64,000 nt of DNA from Warburgia ugandensis. Its lineage: Eukaryota > Streptophyta > Magnoliopsida > Canellales > Canellaceae. The stretch is from the NCBI GenBank assembly GCA_035236585.1, contig CP141137.1, positions 45,158,057-45,222,056 of the forward strand, written 5' to 3'. The notes under the pieces are model-generated. The model had not been told where the DNA came from. It ran no database searches and saw only the letters and a program-made list of their open reading frames with translations. A program made the position numbers and the translations under genes. The stretch's first letter is position 1; every line of letters begins with the position of its first letter. This document shows, in pieces, positions 11,822-23,799 of this stretch.

Positions 11822-13740
11822 ATTTTATTAACAAGTTCCACATGAGCAATTCTTTGTTGTTGAATCTTATTTTGTCGCCTTACTTTATAAGAAAAGTGGT
11901 GAAAATTCGCTTAAAGACTTCTGCTTATTAGCTAAATTAGTAGATGTTACAAAATATTGGTAAAGATGCATCTAAAAAAAAGCGTTATGCAAAGTCATAT
12001 CTCCCAACAATTGTCTTTCATAGCTAAAAGTAATATTGTAGATTACACCATAGAGGCCAATGAATGCTTTAATATGATTCATAAATTATGATCGACAGCC
12101 TCATTCGTGAGCTTGACATGAAAAAGCCTTCCATTTGGTAGAATGGAGGATAATTGGCATCATTTTTCATAGGATGAATTTGAGTCCAAAGTGGAGAGGT
12201 TGGACCAAGAAACATCTTCAATCAACTAACTTTTTAGTTCTTATCAAGGCTCAGCTAAACACTTTTTCTACCTCTTGAGGAGTGTGACATGGTGATCCAG
12301 TTTCACCCATTTATTCCCTTGGTAACAAAGGTTTTCAACAAACTAATGAATGATTTCATCTAATATATATAGCCGCTTCAAAGCTCCAAACTTGAATCTT
12401 ATTATTTTGCATGTTCAATATGCCGATGAAAGGATGCTTATCAGAGAGCCCAATGAACACCAAAGGGAGAAACATAAGGGCAATTCTCAAGGCCTTTGAG
12501 CTAATCATGAACTAAGATAAATCTTAGAAAGTTAGAACTCTATTGTGTAAATATTAATGACAGCAACCATATATAGGCAATTGGTTCAAGAATTGGATTG
12601 CAAGATTGCTAGTCTCTCGTGATACTATCTTGGCTTACCCTTACTATAAGAAGACCAAATGTAACTCTCTGGGAACTAGTTATTCAAAGATACCAATCCA
12701 AGCTGGTAATGTGGAAAAGTGGCGTAGTTCTAAAGGGGGAAAGATTAACTCTTCTAAGGCCTCGATGACTAATTTCCTGATTTATTGTCTCTTTTTCACT
12801 ATCTAGCTCAAGTAATAAATCAAATGGAGCAAATTCAAAGAATTTTTTTTGGGAGAGAGGTGAAGAGAAAAGAAAAGATCACTTAAATAACATGGGATAG
12901 CATTTGTAAACTAAAAATCAAGTGGTCTTAGCATAAGAAGATTAATTAGTGGGGCACTTCTTACCAGATGGCATCAGCTATATGCAAATGACAACAATTT
13001 TCCATTGGGAAATTTATTGAAAGAAAGATGCAAGTAGTGGTTTGAAGAGGAAGAATGCTCCAGTAGTTCAAGGGTATGGAGAAGAAGTTGGAAATTTTCA
13101 AAATTATCACAAAACTTTGTGGGGAAAGGAGATGATATCTCCACATAAAATTTTGGTCAAATCTATAATCAACGCTTAAAGGATCATCATCTTCGTTTAT
13201 ATAGAAAGACTGCTAGATTTAGACTGCAAAGTTTCTAATTACTTTCTATACTCAAATGGTTTAACACAATGGAATATCATTTTGCACCTCAACCTTAGAG
13301 GGTTGGGAGATGAATAGTTACAAAATCTAGTTTGCTGGCTCCAACTGGTCATGATCTATATTCAAAATGAGGACAAATCATTTGGCTCCCCAACCCAAAA
13401 GGCTTGTTCACAATTAAGTCTGCTTTTAATTTGGGAAGCAATCATGATGATTGATGAAACCTTGAAAACTTCATTTGGACATCATCAGTTCCTCTGGAAG
13501 TCATTTTTTGTGTATGGATCATTGCATTACATAAAGCTCCAAACTTTTGACAACCTTATTTCAATGGGCTAGTCAAGCCCATCTCATTATCTGTGATGTA
13601 ACAACAAGCCTAATGATTATGATAATTTACTTTTATCATATCTTGGCCAAAATCCCAATCTAATTGGAATGCTACTTTCAACATATTTGGACTAAAAGGG
13701 GTATTTCCATCATCATTTTTGGATCTCCTAAATTAATGTG
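11822..13740 (+). pseudogene. L1-type LINE ORF2, reverse transcriptase body and C-terminal region (broken)
   Basis: After the MITE the LINE resumes: SYFVALLYKKSGENSLKDFC (family 'ALIPK..GA.S..DFRPISL'), SQQLSFIAKSNIVDYTIEAN (family 'QSAFV.GR.I.D...ANE'), then LDMKKPS, FHRMNLSPKWRGW and HGDPVSP. The last corresponds to 'GDPLSP'. The FADD catalytic motif is not preserved legibly. Downstream, KSGVVLKGERLTLLRPR matches 'LSKGGRLTLIKS', and IIWLPNPKGLFTIKSAFNLG and SVPLEVIFCVWIIALHKAPN match the C-terminal 'G.FSVKS...W...P.K...F.W'. Stops and shifts occur every few dozen codons. The 3' end is not clear; no poly(A) tail or target duplication was found. Confidence 0.8.
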
Positions 13741-13940
13741 CAATTGCAAGATTAAACAAAAGAAGGAAAATTGTAAGGGCTAAAATTATCTCATATGAAA
13801 TTACCTGATTTATTGAATAGCAAAATAATCATGAATGTCCCATCGCAAGACTACACAAAATAAGCAAAATTGTAAGGACTAAAATTATAATATATGGTAT
13901 TACCCAATCTATTGAACAGAAAAATAGTCATTTGACTAGA
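13741..13940. repeat. Two-copy diverged tandem duplication of about 100 bp
   Basis: The string 'gcaagattaaacaaaagaag' starts one copy at about 13745, and 'gcaagactacacaaaataag' starts the next at about 13850. Both are followed by 'aaattgtaagg.ctaaaatta', a 'ttacc..at.tattgaa.ag' block and 'aaaata.tcat'. Roughly 80 percent of positions agree by eye. Confidence 0.7.
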
Positions 13941-14929
13941 TAATTATTCCTAAAAATAAACAAAATTATATGACACATTTTTTAACAAAAAATGTGTTAT
14001 ATAGTTAGTTAGTTAGTTAGGTTAGTTAAATTATTTAGCTAGTTAGTTAAACTAGTTTTTTTAATTAGTTATAAGTTAGTTAATGGAATTATAAATTAGT
14101 TATAAGTTGGCATTGAATTAAAGGATCAAAAGTCATTAAGTAAACTGGCTTATTAAAACTTAAAATTATTTAAAACTAGGTGTTAATTAGATGTAATTGA
14201 ATGTAACCAAGATAAAAAAAACATTGTGATCTGGAAGTGAATTCTAGTGAATTCCAGATATAAAAAATGTATTTTTCAATTAAAATACAAATCAAATCTA
14301 AAGTGAATTTAGATATGAAAATAATGACTGATCTTGATCTGATAATAAAGTTTAATTGCACATTTTTAACCCTATATGTCAATTCTAAATTTAGGAGATC
14401 TAACCATTCAAAATGTAATCAATCCTGAATTGAATATGTTTAGAACTTAAGACCTAGGCTATAATTAGAAGTAAAAAAGTATTAAACCATTGGATCTCGT
14501 CCAATGATCCAAGATAATCAATTGGATGAGATCTTATCTAAACCATTAGATCAATAACATATTTTTAAAGTTGCTCACATCAAGTCATATAAAGGCTTGC
14601 ATTTATCTCTCATGTGGTTGCTAGAGATATTATAAGCAATCTTTTGTTCAAGAGAGTTGGGGCAAATAACACTTATAAGAAAGTGTATTTATTGACACTC
14701 AGACCTTAGTTATTTATTTCTCTACTAAGCTGTACTTATATTTTTCTACTCCCTTTCCACTCTCTACCCTAAATTTTCCAATACTTGATTCATCCAAGTA
14801 GGATTATTAGTAAAAATTAGATAAACTTAAAATCACCTATTGGATCATTGGAGGAATGCATACTAGCATCCCAATATTTACATAGCTCACACACTTTAGG
14901 CTATATCACTGGAAAACTCAAAGAATTAC

Positions 14930-14933
<4 letters not shown>
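13941..14933. other. AT-rich non-coding stretch
   Basis: A TTAG-rich low-complexity patch lies at about 13998-14110. I see no coding frame, RNA gene or element boundary in the remainder. Confidence 0.5.

Positions 14934-15000
<67 letters not shown>
14934..15000. repeat. Compound microsatellite (TC)n(TA)n
   Basis: An uninterrupted TC run (about 22 units, 14934-14978) passes directly into a TA run (about 11 units to 15000). Such compound runs are normally length-polymorphic. The short open frame across it is an artefact. Confidence 0.95.
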
Positions 15001-15218
15001 CCTGGTAAGTGCACATGTTCAAAAGGAGAGAAAGGAGTACACATCCCTTTTCTGTGGATGGTAAAACTTGTTTGGTAGATCTATATAAATAAAGCAAACT
15101 TTATACTATCCTGGTAAGTGCACATTTTCAAAAGGAGAGAAAGGAGTACACAACCCTTTTCTATGGATGGTAAAACTTGTTTGGTAAATCTATATAAATA
15201 AAGCAAACTTTATACAGA
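15001..15218. repeat. Near-perfect 109-bp tandem duplication next to the microsatellite
   Basis: Copy 1 starts with cctggtaagtgcacatgttc at 15001 and copy 2 with cctggtaagtgcacattttc at 15110. The two copies differ at only a handful of sites, so the duplication is recent relative to the surrounding relics. No coding potential is evident. Confidence 0.9.
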
Positions 15219-16584
15219 CCATGAACAGATTTACCAACTAAACTGATGGGGTGTTTGCTTAATAAGTATGTAGTATCATATATGTCTTTTTATAATATGT
15301 ACCATGTATTTTAAATGGAAGAAGCAAAAAATATATGGAAAGGTATTTTGGAAAATACCTAAAAGGATATTTTGAAAATAGATGGAAGGGTATTTGGAGA
15401 ATAGAAAAGAAAATTGCAGCCACTAAAATTGGTATGAGATGTCTATTGTTCTAATCTCACATGGTGCTAGGTGGAGGGGCCTATTCCACCAGCCCTTCTC
15501 TTCACATGTTTTAGTATCCCTCGAGTTAACTATTCCTTAAACAAGTAATGTAATGGCAAGTATGCCCCTTGAGAGCCTGGCCTCACAGTGAGTTTACAAT
15601 TGCCACCCAATAACATGTAGTGATTTACATGCACAAGACTACCCTATGTGATGTTTGTGCATGTAGATTAGTGGATAAATCTGTTCACAGGACCATAAGC
15701 TTGGTGATGATTTAAACCACAATGGATATGACACACCACAAAATCCTCTTCGTAGCATGATCTCAACCCTTTGATCTACATGACTTTGTACCCATTTCTA
15801 ATTTGAATTTTCTGATCTTCTTCATTGGATGATTTTATCCCTGTGATCTATTAAGAACTTCACTTACTTTACCACATAATAATTGTTAAAGGTTAGGATC
15901 ATCAAGCGAAGATGCTTCTAGGTGTATTGCCTATTTAAGACATGCGCCCAAGAGAGTCATTTGCCCACCAAAAGTCCAGGCTTCCAATGAACTTTTAGCC
16001 TTCTAAGGCATGTAACTTGTGGCATTACCTACCCACAAAGCTCATGGGGTGGCTAGTAATCCAAACTACTCATCATCTAGACCAAATTCTAGATATGCAA
16101 CATCCAAGATCATGTCATGTAGGATGATCTTAATTCTACGGTTGTTTAAGACCTTCCTAACATTACTTAAGATATTCTAAATATTATCTTCTCAAAAATG
16201 GAATAGTAGGGGTTATGATTATTTAGGGTACAAATATTTGTGCATGACATATCTATAATGTGACCTTGACCTTAAGTAACTTGGATCATCAAACTTTAGA
16301 GTGCATAGCCTTTCATCAATGCATAAATGATTATTCTGATTGAGACAGCATACACATAACATCAAGAAAGAAAGATAAAAAATATGCTAAAAGCTAATTT
16401 TATGTTATCTTAAGAAAAATGAAGACTAGTAAACTAAAAACAAGTCCACTAAAACACACTTCTTGCATTAATAGACCTTTTCCCATTCATTCACAGTGGT
16501 AGAAAGTGAATTAAGGGGGCTTTGTTTAACGACATATGTTTAGCATTTCTATTGGCACATCTTCTGCTATATCTTCGATGATAT
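15219..16584. other. Non-coding stretch with a possible inverted-repeat element
   Basis: No gene is visible. 'tgaacagatttaccaactaa' at 15222 recurs inverted as 'attagtggataaatctgttc' at 15667, about 450 bp apart. This could be an old MITE, but no target duplication was found. The right end is the unbroken flank of the solo LTR at 16585. Confidence 0.4.
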
Positions 16585-19554
16585 TGTAATATCCTCAATT
16601 TTAGCTCAAATTAGTAAATTATTAAAGAAATTAAATTAAAATTTTTATACATGGAAGTTGGTCCAAAAACCTTAAAAATTAGAAAGTACTCATTGATATC
16701 TTTCAAACAACATAAAGAACACGAAAAACGGAACTCAAACGAAGAAGTTATGAGCCATTAAAGTTTAAGGGCAGTTTGGTAATTTGGCAGAGCAAAAAAC
16801 ACAGCTGCCTAAATTGATATTGGCACCCTTGTCTACCTTACCTCTATCAGATCCAAAGATTTTACTGGAGAAGTCGTCGGAGAGAAGGCGTAATAAGGGA
16901 AGAGGTTCATTCCTCATTCCCAAACGCAACTTCCTAATCTAGTCTACACCTCAATTAGCTTTAATCTCTCATCATCGCACCATTGTTTCTCTTAAACCCT
17001 TGCCTCTGTAAATCCGCATTTTTCTGGCGAGTAGGGCTCCGACAAACATCAAGCAACACCCAGCATTAGAGGTAAGCCATAAACCTTCTCTTTTCATGTT
17101 ACATGTGTAAGGAAAAACGCATGGAAATTAGAAAATCTAGGAAAAATGAAATTTTTCCTGGGAACCCTATGCACGCTACTGTTGGAGTATGATTTCATGG
17201 ATTAAACCACATTTTTTTGCAAATCGGACCGTCCATCTAGTGCATGATAGACCCAAGAACAATCCCTTTAAATTTGGGAGAGATCCAACGGCTGGTTTCT
17301 CCAAAACACGTGAAAAATAGTACCTATGGGGAAATTTAGAAACATGGAGAAAATTACATAAAAACCATAGTTTTTGGAGAAATCAATGCAAAAGGATGAT
17401 AGAAATGGAAACTAGACAAAATTCCAAACAAAATGCCTAAAAAACCATGTGATTTGGACACCTATAGGCTTGTCGGAGAGGACCGGAACACGGTTGTCTT
17501 CTTCGGTGACGTCAAGGGCGTCAGCGCCCTGCGCAGATGCCAGGACGCACCCCAAGAACGCACAACGAAGACGCACGATGGGCGCGCATGGTGTTCGTCG
17601 CAAGTGAGTGCCTATAGGTGCTGTCGCCAATGTGCGGGATGCGTTGTGCGTCCTGGAGACTATTACGCACACGCAGTGCGTCCCGATAACTAGGACGCAC
17701 ATGGCGCATCTCGAATTCTCGTTGCGCATGAGTGCATCCCCATGGCGCCCGAGTAAGCTGGTATAAACCGGTATAAAAAGGGTGTCGCTAGTGCAAACCA
17801 CTTATGGTGGTCGGTCAGGCCTTATTTTATGTATATATGCACTTAAAACTTGATTTTTGGGAGCTATAGGAGTCCAAATCACGATCCGGAAGTGGCGTTG
17901 TGATTGTATCGACGATGCGGACCTAGTTTTAGTTAAAAAATTATAAATGACCACTTTTAATTTAGAAATTTTTTAAAATAGTGATGTAACATGGACAGGT
18001 GCACTTGAACATACCAATTAAGGGGATTTATTAGCAAGCTAAGTGGTCTCACGTTGAGGTAGGTGACTATAATTAATCCTTTGTCTTGATTTTAAAACCA
18101 TGCATAAACATAGCATCATGAGTGATTGTGTTTTAAATTGCATTTATTATTAGCCGTTGATTTCTTGAGACTCAGAGTACATTATGATTATTACAAATTG
18201 AAATCTTTTATTGAATAAATCCATGACAAATGTTTTTATGAGCATGATATTATTTATTTATGCTTAAATAGAGACTTCTTTCTTATTATATATTTGAAAT
18301 GCATGGAAATAAGAATAGAGGCTTGTTAGCTAGTCCTTTTAGAGGCTGACCCCAGGATGAGGGGCGTGTCTTGGGGATTTTGAGCTACAAATGCTCTTGG
18401 GTTTTAGCATACACATGATTTATGTATTTCTATGTTTTATGACGGGTGCTTTCACCCGGTGGGCGTCATGCTAGGAGGGATAGGGCCGGCCACCCACCCT
18501 CCGAGATTGTGATGTGATGATATTGTGATATGATAGACACCTGCCCATAGATGGTATTCGGTAGGGGTTTGGTAACATGGATAGTCCACACTACTGATCT
18601 GGGCCTTTCCATGGGGACAGACGCTAAGTCTCCCGTTATCGTGTCGACAGAGAGTGGCGGTGGTTGAGACCCATGGAGGGTTGCCATTGCGGCATGACAG
18701 CCCATATTCTTATTATGTGTGCGTGTATGATGAGCATGATTATGGATGGTATGCTTGGGTGTGACGACACTCAGAGGTTGGCTATAAGTACTCATGATCA
18801 GTGATATTAGTGCGATGTTGTGGGACCCATTACCTTAGGATGCCCTTATTCTTATTGTGTGCTCATTTACATTGATTCATGTCATGTTTTAACTCCATGA
18901 AATGCATGATTATGATACTTTTATCTTCATAGATGATAGACTTTTTATTTTATCAATACTGTTATTCGTTTATTTCTTTTTATTACATTAATTGTCTATG
19001 TACCTACACAAGCGATAGCTTGTTGAGGCATTGCTTTATTTTGCAATGCCTTAGATCTATAGCGTGATAACAGGAAAGGCAAGGCCTTTGAGAAACTGTG
19101 AGAGCTGTAGGAGATCCTTTTACCAGAATTTTAGACAGTGACGTGAGTTAATAAATAGGACTACCATTTGAATTTAATTATGGACTGTATACTTTTATTT
19201 TATGAATTTGATTGAGATGTTTAGACATATGTTGGACATTTATATGGGATGTTAGGATGGATAGACCTTGGGCCATATTATTATTGTGTTTTGGATATTT
19301 ATTTGATTCAAAATAAAGGCGTCAATTCATTTGATGTTGATTGATATGAGTATTGTTTTAAATCTATTATCATAAAATTTTATTTATGTTTTAAATTATA
19401 TATGTGACATTTTGAGAAAGGAAAAATAACACCCAAAATTTTTAAGAGATGTTTTAGTAAAATGATAAATAAAACTTTTCTCATGGGATCTCAAATATTC
19501 TTATTAAAAATGCTATTAGTATTATAAAAAAAAAAAAAAACCTGGGGTATTATA
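16585..19554 (+). mobile_element. Complete solo LTR (2970 bp) with perfect 5-bp target duplication
   Basis: It starts TGTAATATCCTC at 16585 and ends GGGGTATTATA at 19554; the termini are inverted complements, with the usual final CA mutated to TA. The flanks are GATAT (16580-16584) and GATAT (19555-19559). Inside are the family block around 16690-16790, a GC-rich 'gacgca' stretch (17500-17760), the 'cacccggtgggcgtcatgctaggagg' region (about 18450) and 'tacctacacaagcgatagcttgttgaggcattgc' (about 19010). There is no coding region, primer site or polypurine tract, so the full element was removed by recombination between its LTRs. Confidence 0.9.
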
Positions 19555-19559
19555 GATAT

Positions 19560-20159
19560 CTTCTTTGATATCTTGTGTGATATTTGGGATATGTGGCATT
19601 TGTTCTATGATACCTCTGGTGTTATCTTTGGCAATATTTTTAGTGATATCTTTGCTTGCAGTCAACAGAACAAAAAATCTACAAATAAATAAATAAATAA
19701 AATACTACCATTACTAACAAGATCTTATTTATGCGCATGCCTACTTATGGTAATCAATAGGACTGATGATTTGTTTTGGACATTTAGAGGATCTTGTAGG
19801 GTGACTACCACTTTATTGATGCTGCCTCAAAGAGTTCGATTTTATTTACATAGTCTAAAACTTATATTTTATTGTACATCTAAATAAGCTATGTAGAACC
19901 CTTATTTTGCCTTAAAATTCTGATATATATTATGATTCTTTGAATTGCATATAGATTGACTATTTAGCTTGCAGTTCTGGCTTTCCTCCCTCTGGTCAGA
20001 AACTTTAATAATGGAAGTAACTTTTATTGTGATTCATATAACTTGGCCTGTTCTTTGCTTGCAATAATGTAAGTTCAAAAGCTCTCCTGAGGTGATCATA
20101 ACCTTAATGTTATTTTAGATTGCTTTTGATATTTTGAGTTTCCTCATTCCCCCATTTGT
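19560..20159. other. Non-coding stretch
   Basis: The first 90 bases repeat the word 'gatatctt(t)' as does the sequence left of the solo LTR, consistent with one target region split by the insertion. An AAAT run lies at about 19681-19700. No gene is seen. Confidence 0.5.
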
Positions 20160-21190
20160 TTATGGTATAGGGTGTCTACTACTATTTCTATCAAATATTC
20201 AAGAACATGGAAGAAACTTCTGCACATGCTTGTTGGAAGAATAGGATGGGAGAGGGGTATGTTGGGATGTTCTCAGCACTTCTACAGGGAGATTTGGCGA
20301 TTCAAGATCCTATCAAGAATAAAATCCTTTCATTCTACAAACTATATAGGGATAAATCAGCAAAATTTCCCTTCTTAGAGAAAAGATTTTTTCAAAGTGA
20401 ATTTGTGCTTCCATTGTCATGTGGCAGAGAGAGTTCATTTTTTCTTGAAGGTTCCATAGTAGCTTGGAATCTATGGGATCTTCTAATTGGTCTTGTGATA
20501 CTGAATTCCATGAGGAACTTTTTCATTCCATGGATATGTAGTTTTCATAATGAAAGAGAGCAGTTTCTATGGTGTGTGTCTGCACTGGAGGTTTTGCATG
20601 GCATTTGATAGATCTACATTCATGAAGAATATCTTATGGAAATGAAGTCTAGCCTTTTGCTTGTCATTTGATAAAAAGAACTTCCAGAGTTTGTACACAT
20701 TATTTGTTTTGGAGACTAAAAGAAAACATCAGTCCTTTGATGGCTGAAACAAAGAGCACTGCTAATTGAGTTCTCTAAACCTATGCCGCACAAGATGTTA
20801 TTAACTTTATTTTGCTTAAGTTCTCTTAGTAACCCGTGCCTAGTGGACTTGAGAAGGCTCTTTATGAATGGTCATGGGAAAATGTGACAGTTGTTTGTAG
20901 GTTTGATATGTATTTCAAATTCAAATGAAGCAAAAGCAACTACCTTGATTAGGATTTAGAATCTTTGGCCAAGGCTTTAAATTCAAACTATGCTTTGAAG
21001 GTGACTCAAAGAATGCCATTAGCTAGGGTTCAGGTAAATGTTGAAGTCCACAAAGATGAGTAGGATGTGTTCTAACTGACATTAGATATCTATGATGGGA
21101 AGTAGTTTTAGAATCAGCCATGTAATGAACTTATATTAGTAGTATTAGGATGTCAAAATGTTGTATTTGATAGTAGTCTGACCGTTTGAA
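20160..21190 (+). pseudogene. Probable LINE ORF2 tail with RNase H-like domain (broken)
   Basis: The clearest piece, at about 20935-21130, reads NEAKATTLIR (after a shift) ... FGQGFKFKLCFEGDSKNAIS ... CVLTDIRYL. This resembles the RNase H-like 'AE..AL..GL....G.....EGDSK..I.W........DIR.L' found at the end of plant L1 ORF2. The upstream part, including TWKKLLHMLVGRIGWERGM near 20205, could match the 'WK.I......L..G..W..G.G' segment, but this is weak. The longest open frame (20207-20608) is probably not a real gene. It may be a tail of the L1 seen upstream or of another LINE. Confidence 0.45.
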
Positions 21191-22555
21191 CTTTGTATAT
21201 TTTCCCTTTTTCTAATAACACTATCTTTTGAAGAAAAAGAATGTAAAAAGAAGAGAAAACCAAAGGATGGACATTATTGTCTTAGCATTAGGTAAAATTG
21301 TTATTACTCTGAGCATTTAGTACAATTGTTATTGCCACCATGATCAAATCATGTTTGCTTCCTATGAGAAACCTTTTTGAGAGGATTGTTCCCCTTGGAA
21401 AATTGACAGAAGACATGAAGAGAATCATTCACTTTCACCCATAGTGTTAACCCTTGAAATTGTAATATGTTAAGTAGGTTCAAAAATGAATGCTCTGACC
21501 TACTGTACCTTGTGATAAATACTTTTTTCCTTCACTTATTTTCATTAGATACAACTTTGCTATATTTATTGTTGGCTGGTAGTATTCATGAAGTGATTGC
21601 TTCTAGCTTTGGTGCTATGTCTTATCTTCTTCAAAATGATGTTGGCAATGATGTCCTCTACTTAGTTTTGTCAAGCTTGAGCAATGTGGTTTTATGTTTG
21701 GGAAGCTTTCTTGCCATCCTATTCATGTAGTGAGGTAGAAGGCTACATAATGAAGTAAGATAGTTGCTACTTCTCTTTCATTTTCCCTTGTCAATGGGTA
21801 ATGGTTTTGAGCCTAGAATTTGTAGAATCATTTGTCTCATTCCTAAAGCTTTTGCTTATGTTAGAACTCATAAGCACATGCATGCCATTGATTAGTTGCT
21901 GCAGGTTCAAGTTGTTTATCGCAGAACCATCTTGATGGTGGTGCAGCAGTAGTTAGTCAGAGATGGGCATGTCCTAGATGGAATTTATACATGAGTTTGA
22001 TTCTAGGTGGCTTCCAAAAGAGGCAAGCTATCTTGTCTCCCTAGCTACGGGTCACTAAGTTGGTCAGGGAATCCTAGCACTTTGTTTTTAGCAAGGTTGC
22101 AGTTCAATAGTATCCATATAACATATTGTTGCTCTCTTTCTTGCTTGTAGATAAATGTGTATGCATGTTACCAAATGTCAGGCTCAGGTCCTATGGGCAA
22201 ATTGAAACATTTTTGGTTTTGTTGGACAGCATGTCTGTGATGTTTCCCGTTGTGCTATTAACATTGTTCAAAAAATTTGGGATTCTAAACTCAGAAAGTA
22301 TTTGCGCATGCTTTGAAATGTTGCCATATGTAGCCAATTGCCACTGCTTATTGTCCCATGACCCATTTTATCTCCTACTTGCCTTCAGCACCATAATTTC
22401 ATATGCTTCTCTTGGAGAATCATAGTATGTTTGTGAAGCGACCTTATGCTGGGTGCCAATAGTTCTTTTCACAAGACAAGATGTGTTTGTAAATGTAGAA
22501 TAACAACTAGTTTCATTGGAAAGTGCTAACGAATTAAATGTAGTTTTTAAGATAA
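21191..22555. other. Unassigned stretch with short hydrophobic open frames
   Basis: Two plus-strand open frames (21467-21730, 87 codons; 22126-22425, 99 codons) are leucine-rich and hydrophobic. I recognise no domain, see no homologous neighbour and cannot support either as a gene. T-rich DNA gives such frames readily. Confidence 0.3.
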
Positions 22556-22559
22556 ATTT

Positions 22560-23060
22560 TACATAAACATGGACACAATCATAAAAATGTTAATAACAAG
22601 CACTAGTCCACAAAGGAGATAAGCTACTACATTGATTGCTGTTGATGGGGTATTAAATACTAGGGAGACATAGTCACTCCCTCCATCTTGTAATGCATCA
22701 GCAGACTTTGGCACCACATTTTGATCTAACCTCCTAGCATCCAACTTCTCTCTCTTACACGTTGTAGTCCCAAATGGTGGTAGCTCAACCGGCATGTACT
22801 CATCAAGTCAGATAAATCATCTCGTATGTTGTTCGTTGGTAGGGCAACGAAAGTACCGCTTGCCACAATTGAGCTTGGAATGCACATGGAGCAGCAGCAT
22901 AGGCCCTTGACCACATGCATACAAGGGGTGGGGTTTTCTCTCCATTCTTGTATGTAGACAACATGAAGGATATTTTGCTATGTAAGTAATACAGACAATG
23001 AACATAATCGAACCAAAGTTTCTACATGCCAACCAATAACATCTCGACAAGCAGCAACAT
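22560..23060 (-). pseudogene. GRF-type zinc finger relic with C-terminal membrane segment
   Basis: One minus-strand frame reads KPHPLYACGQGPMLLLHVHS, then KLNCGKRYFRCPTNEQHTR, stop, FI, stop, LDEYMPVELPPFG. The order C-G, N-x-G-[KR]-R-[YF]-F-x-C-P, then F-[IW]-x-L-D-E is that of GRF zinc fingers, in which the second stop (TGA) stands where tryptophan (TGG) is usual. The same frame continues to 22559 and ends in a hydrophobic stretch (VVAYLLCGLVLVINIFMIVS), which small plant GRF proteins often have. Plant genomes hold many such proteins, often repeat-associated. At least two in-frame stops make it non-functional. Its proximity to the MYB/SANT relic upstream may mean one transposon carried both, but this is inference. 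Confidence 0.45.
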
Positions 23061-23799
23061 TTTGTATAATTTTTGAAATCTCATCTCAATTTGTTCATAT
23101 ACTTGATGAAATTCCAAGTAACCTTGAGTTTTTTTTTTTGCACACATAGGTCGGGGTGTCTGCATATGCAGTGCTGCATTCTCCTCCTTGTGTTGCCTAA
23201 TTTGTGTAAGTATTGATGATGCAGTCATACTCACCACAAGCTGCACTTCATAAATCACTTCATCGTTGAATGCAACGCTCTCCCATCGTCCATTGCCCTA
23301 CATTGTTGCAGATGAAAATAATGATGGGTAGATAACAACATTTGTGCAATAGCTACAAACACGGATAACAACAACATTTGCTTTCATATTAATGAATTTT
23401 CGACAGAGTCTCCTCTGTTTTTTAGACATTTCATAGTTCATGCATGTGACATGTTACACCTGATGGTCAACATTTCCAAGCATAGAAAATAAACATAGAA
23501 AATCATATACTGTAGCATCTACTAGATTTCATTTCAATGTGTCTATGTAAGCTTTCATAACAAATTGAATTATAAGCAACTGTTGAATAGAAACACAAGA
23601 GCACCACAAACAAACAACCTAAAATAAGACACTTACTAAAGAGCCTCAACAGATGAGATTTGTTGCATGGTCTTAACATATGTCCATCACTACAGATAAT
23701 TAATATCCATCGTCCAATATAGAAACACACATCAAAGTTTCAAACAATAAAGGCCACAAAGTGATTGTAATCAAACTAGATAGGTTTCTTGGAAAGTGC
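23061..23799. other. Unassigned stretch between the GRF-like and MYB/SANT-like relics
   Basis: Short minus-strand open frames (23022-23258; 23503-23730) have no recognised domain. No DDE transposase motif could be read on either strand. Confidence 0.35.

Noticed and set aside
17412..17801. 129-codon minus-strand frame
   Set aside because: Same GC-rich LTR block in the 16585-19554 solo LTR; no domain.
20207..20608. 133-codon plus-strand frame as a host gene
   Set aside because: A second overlapping frame gives the better LINE-like reading, and the downstream RNase H-like piece points to a LINE; no start context or exon structure supports a gene.
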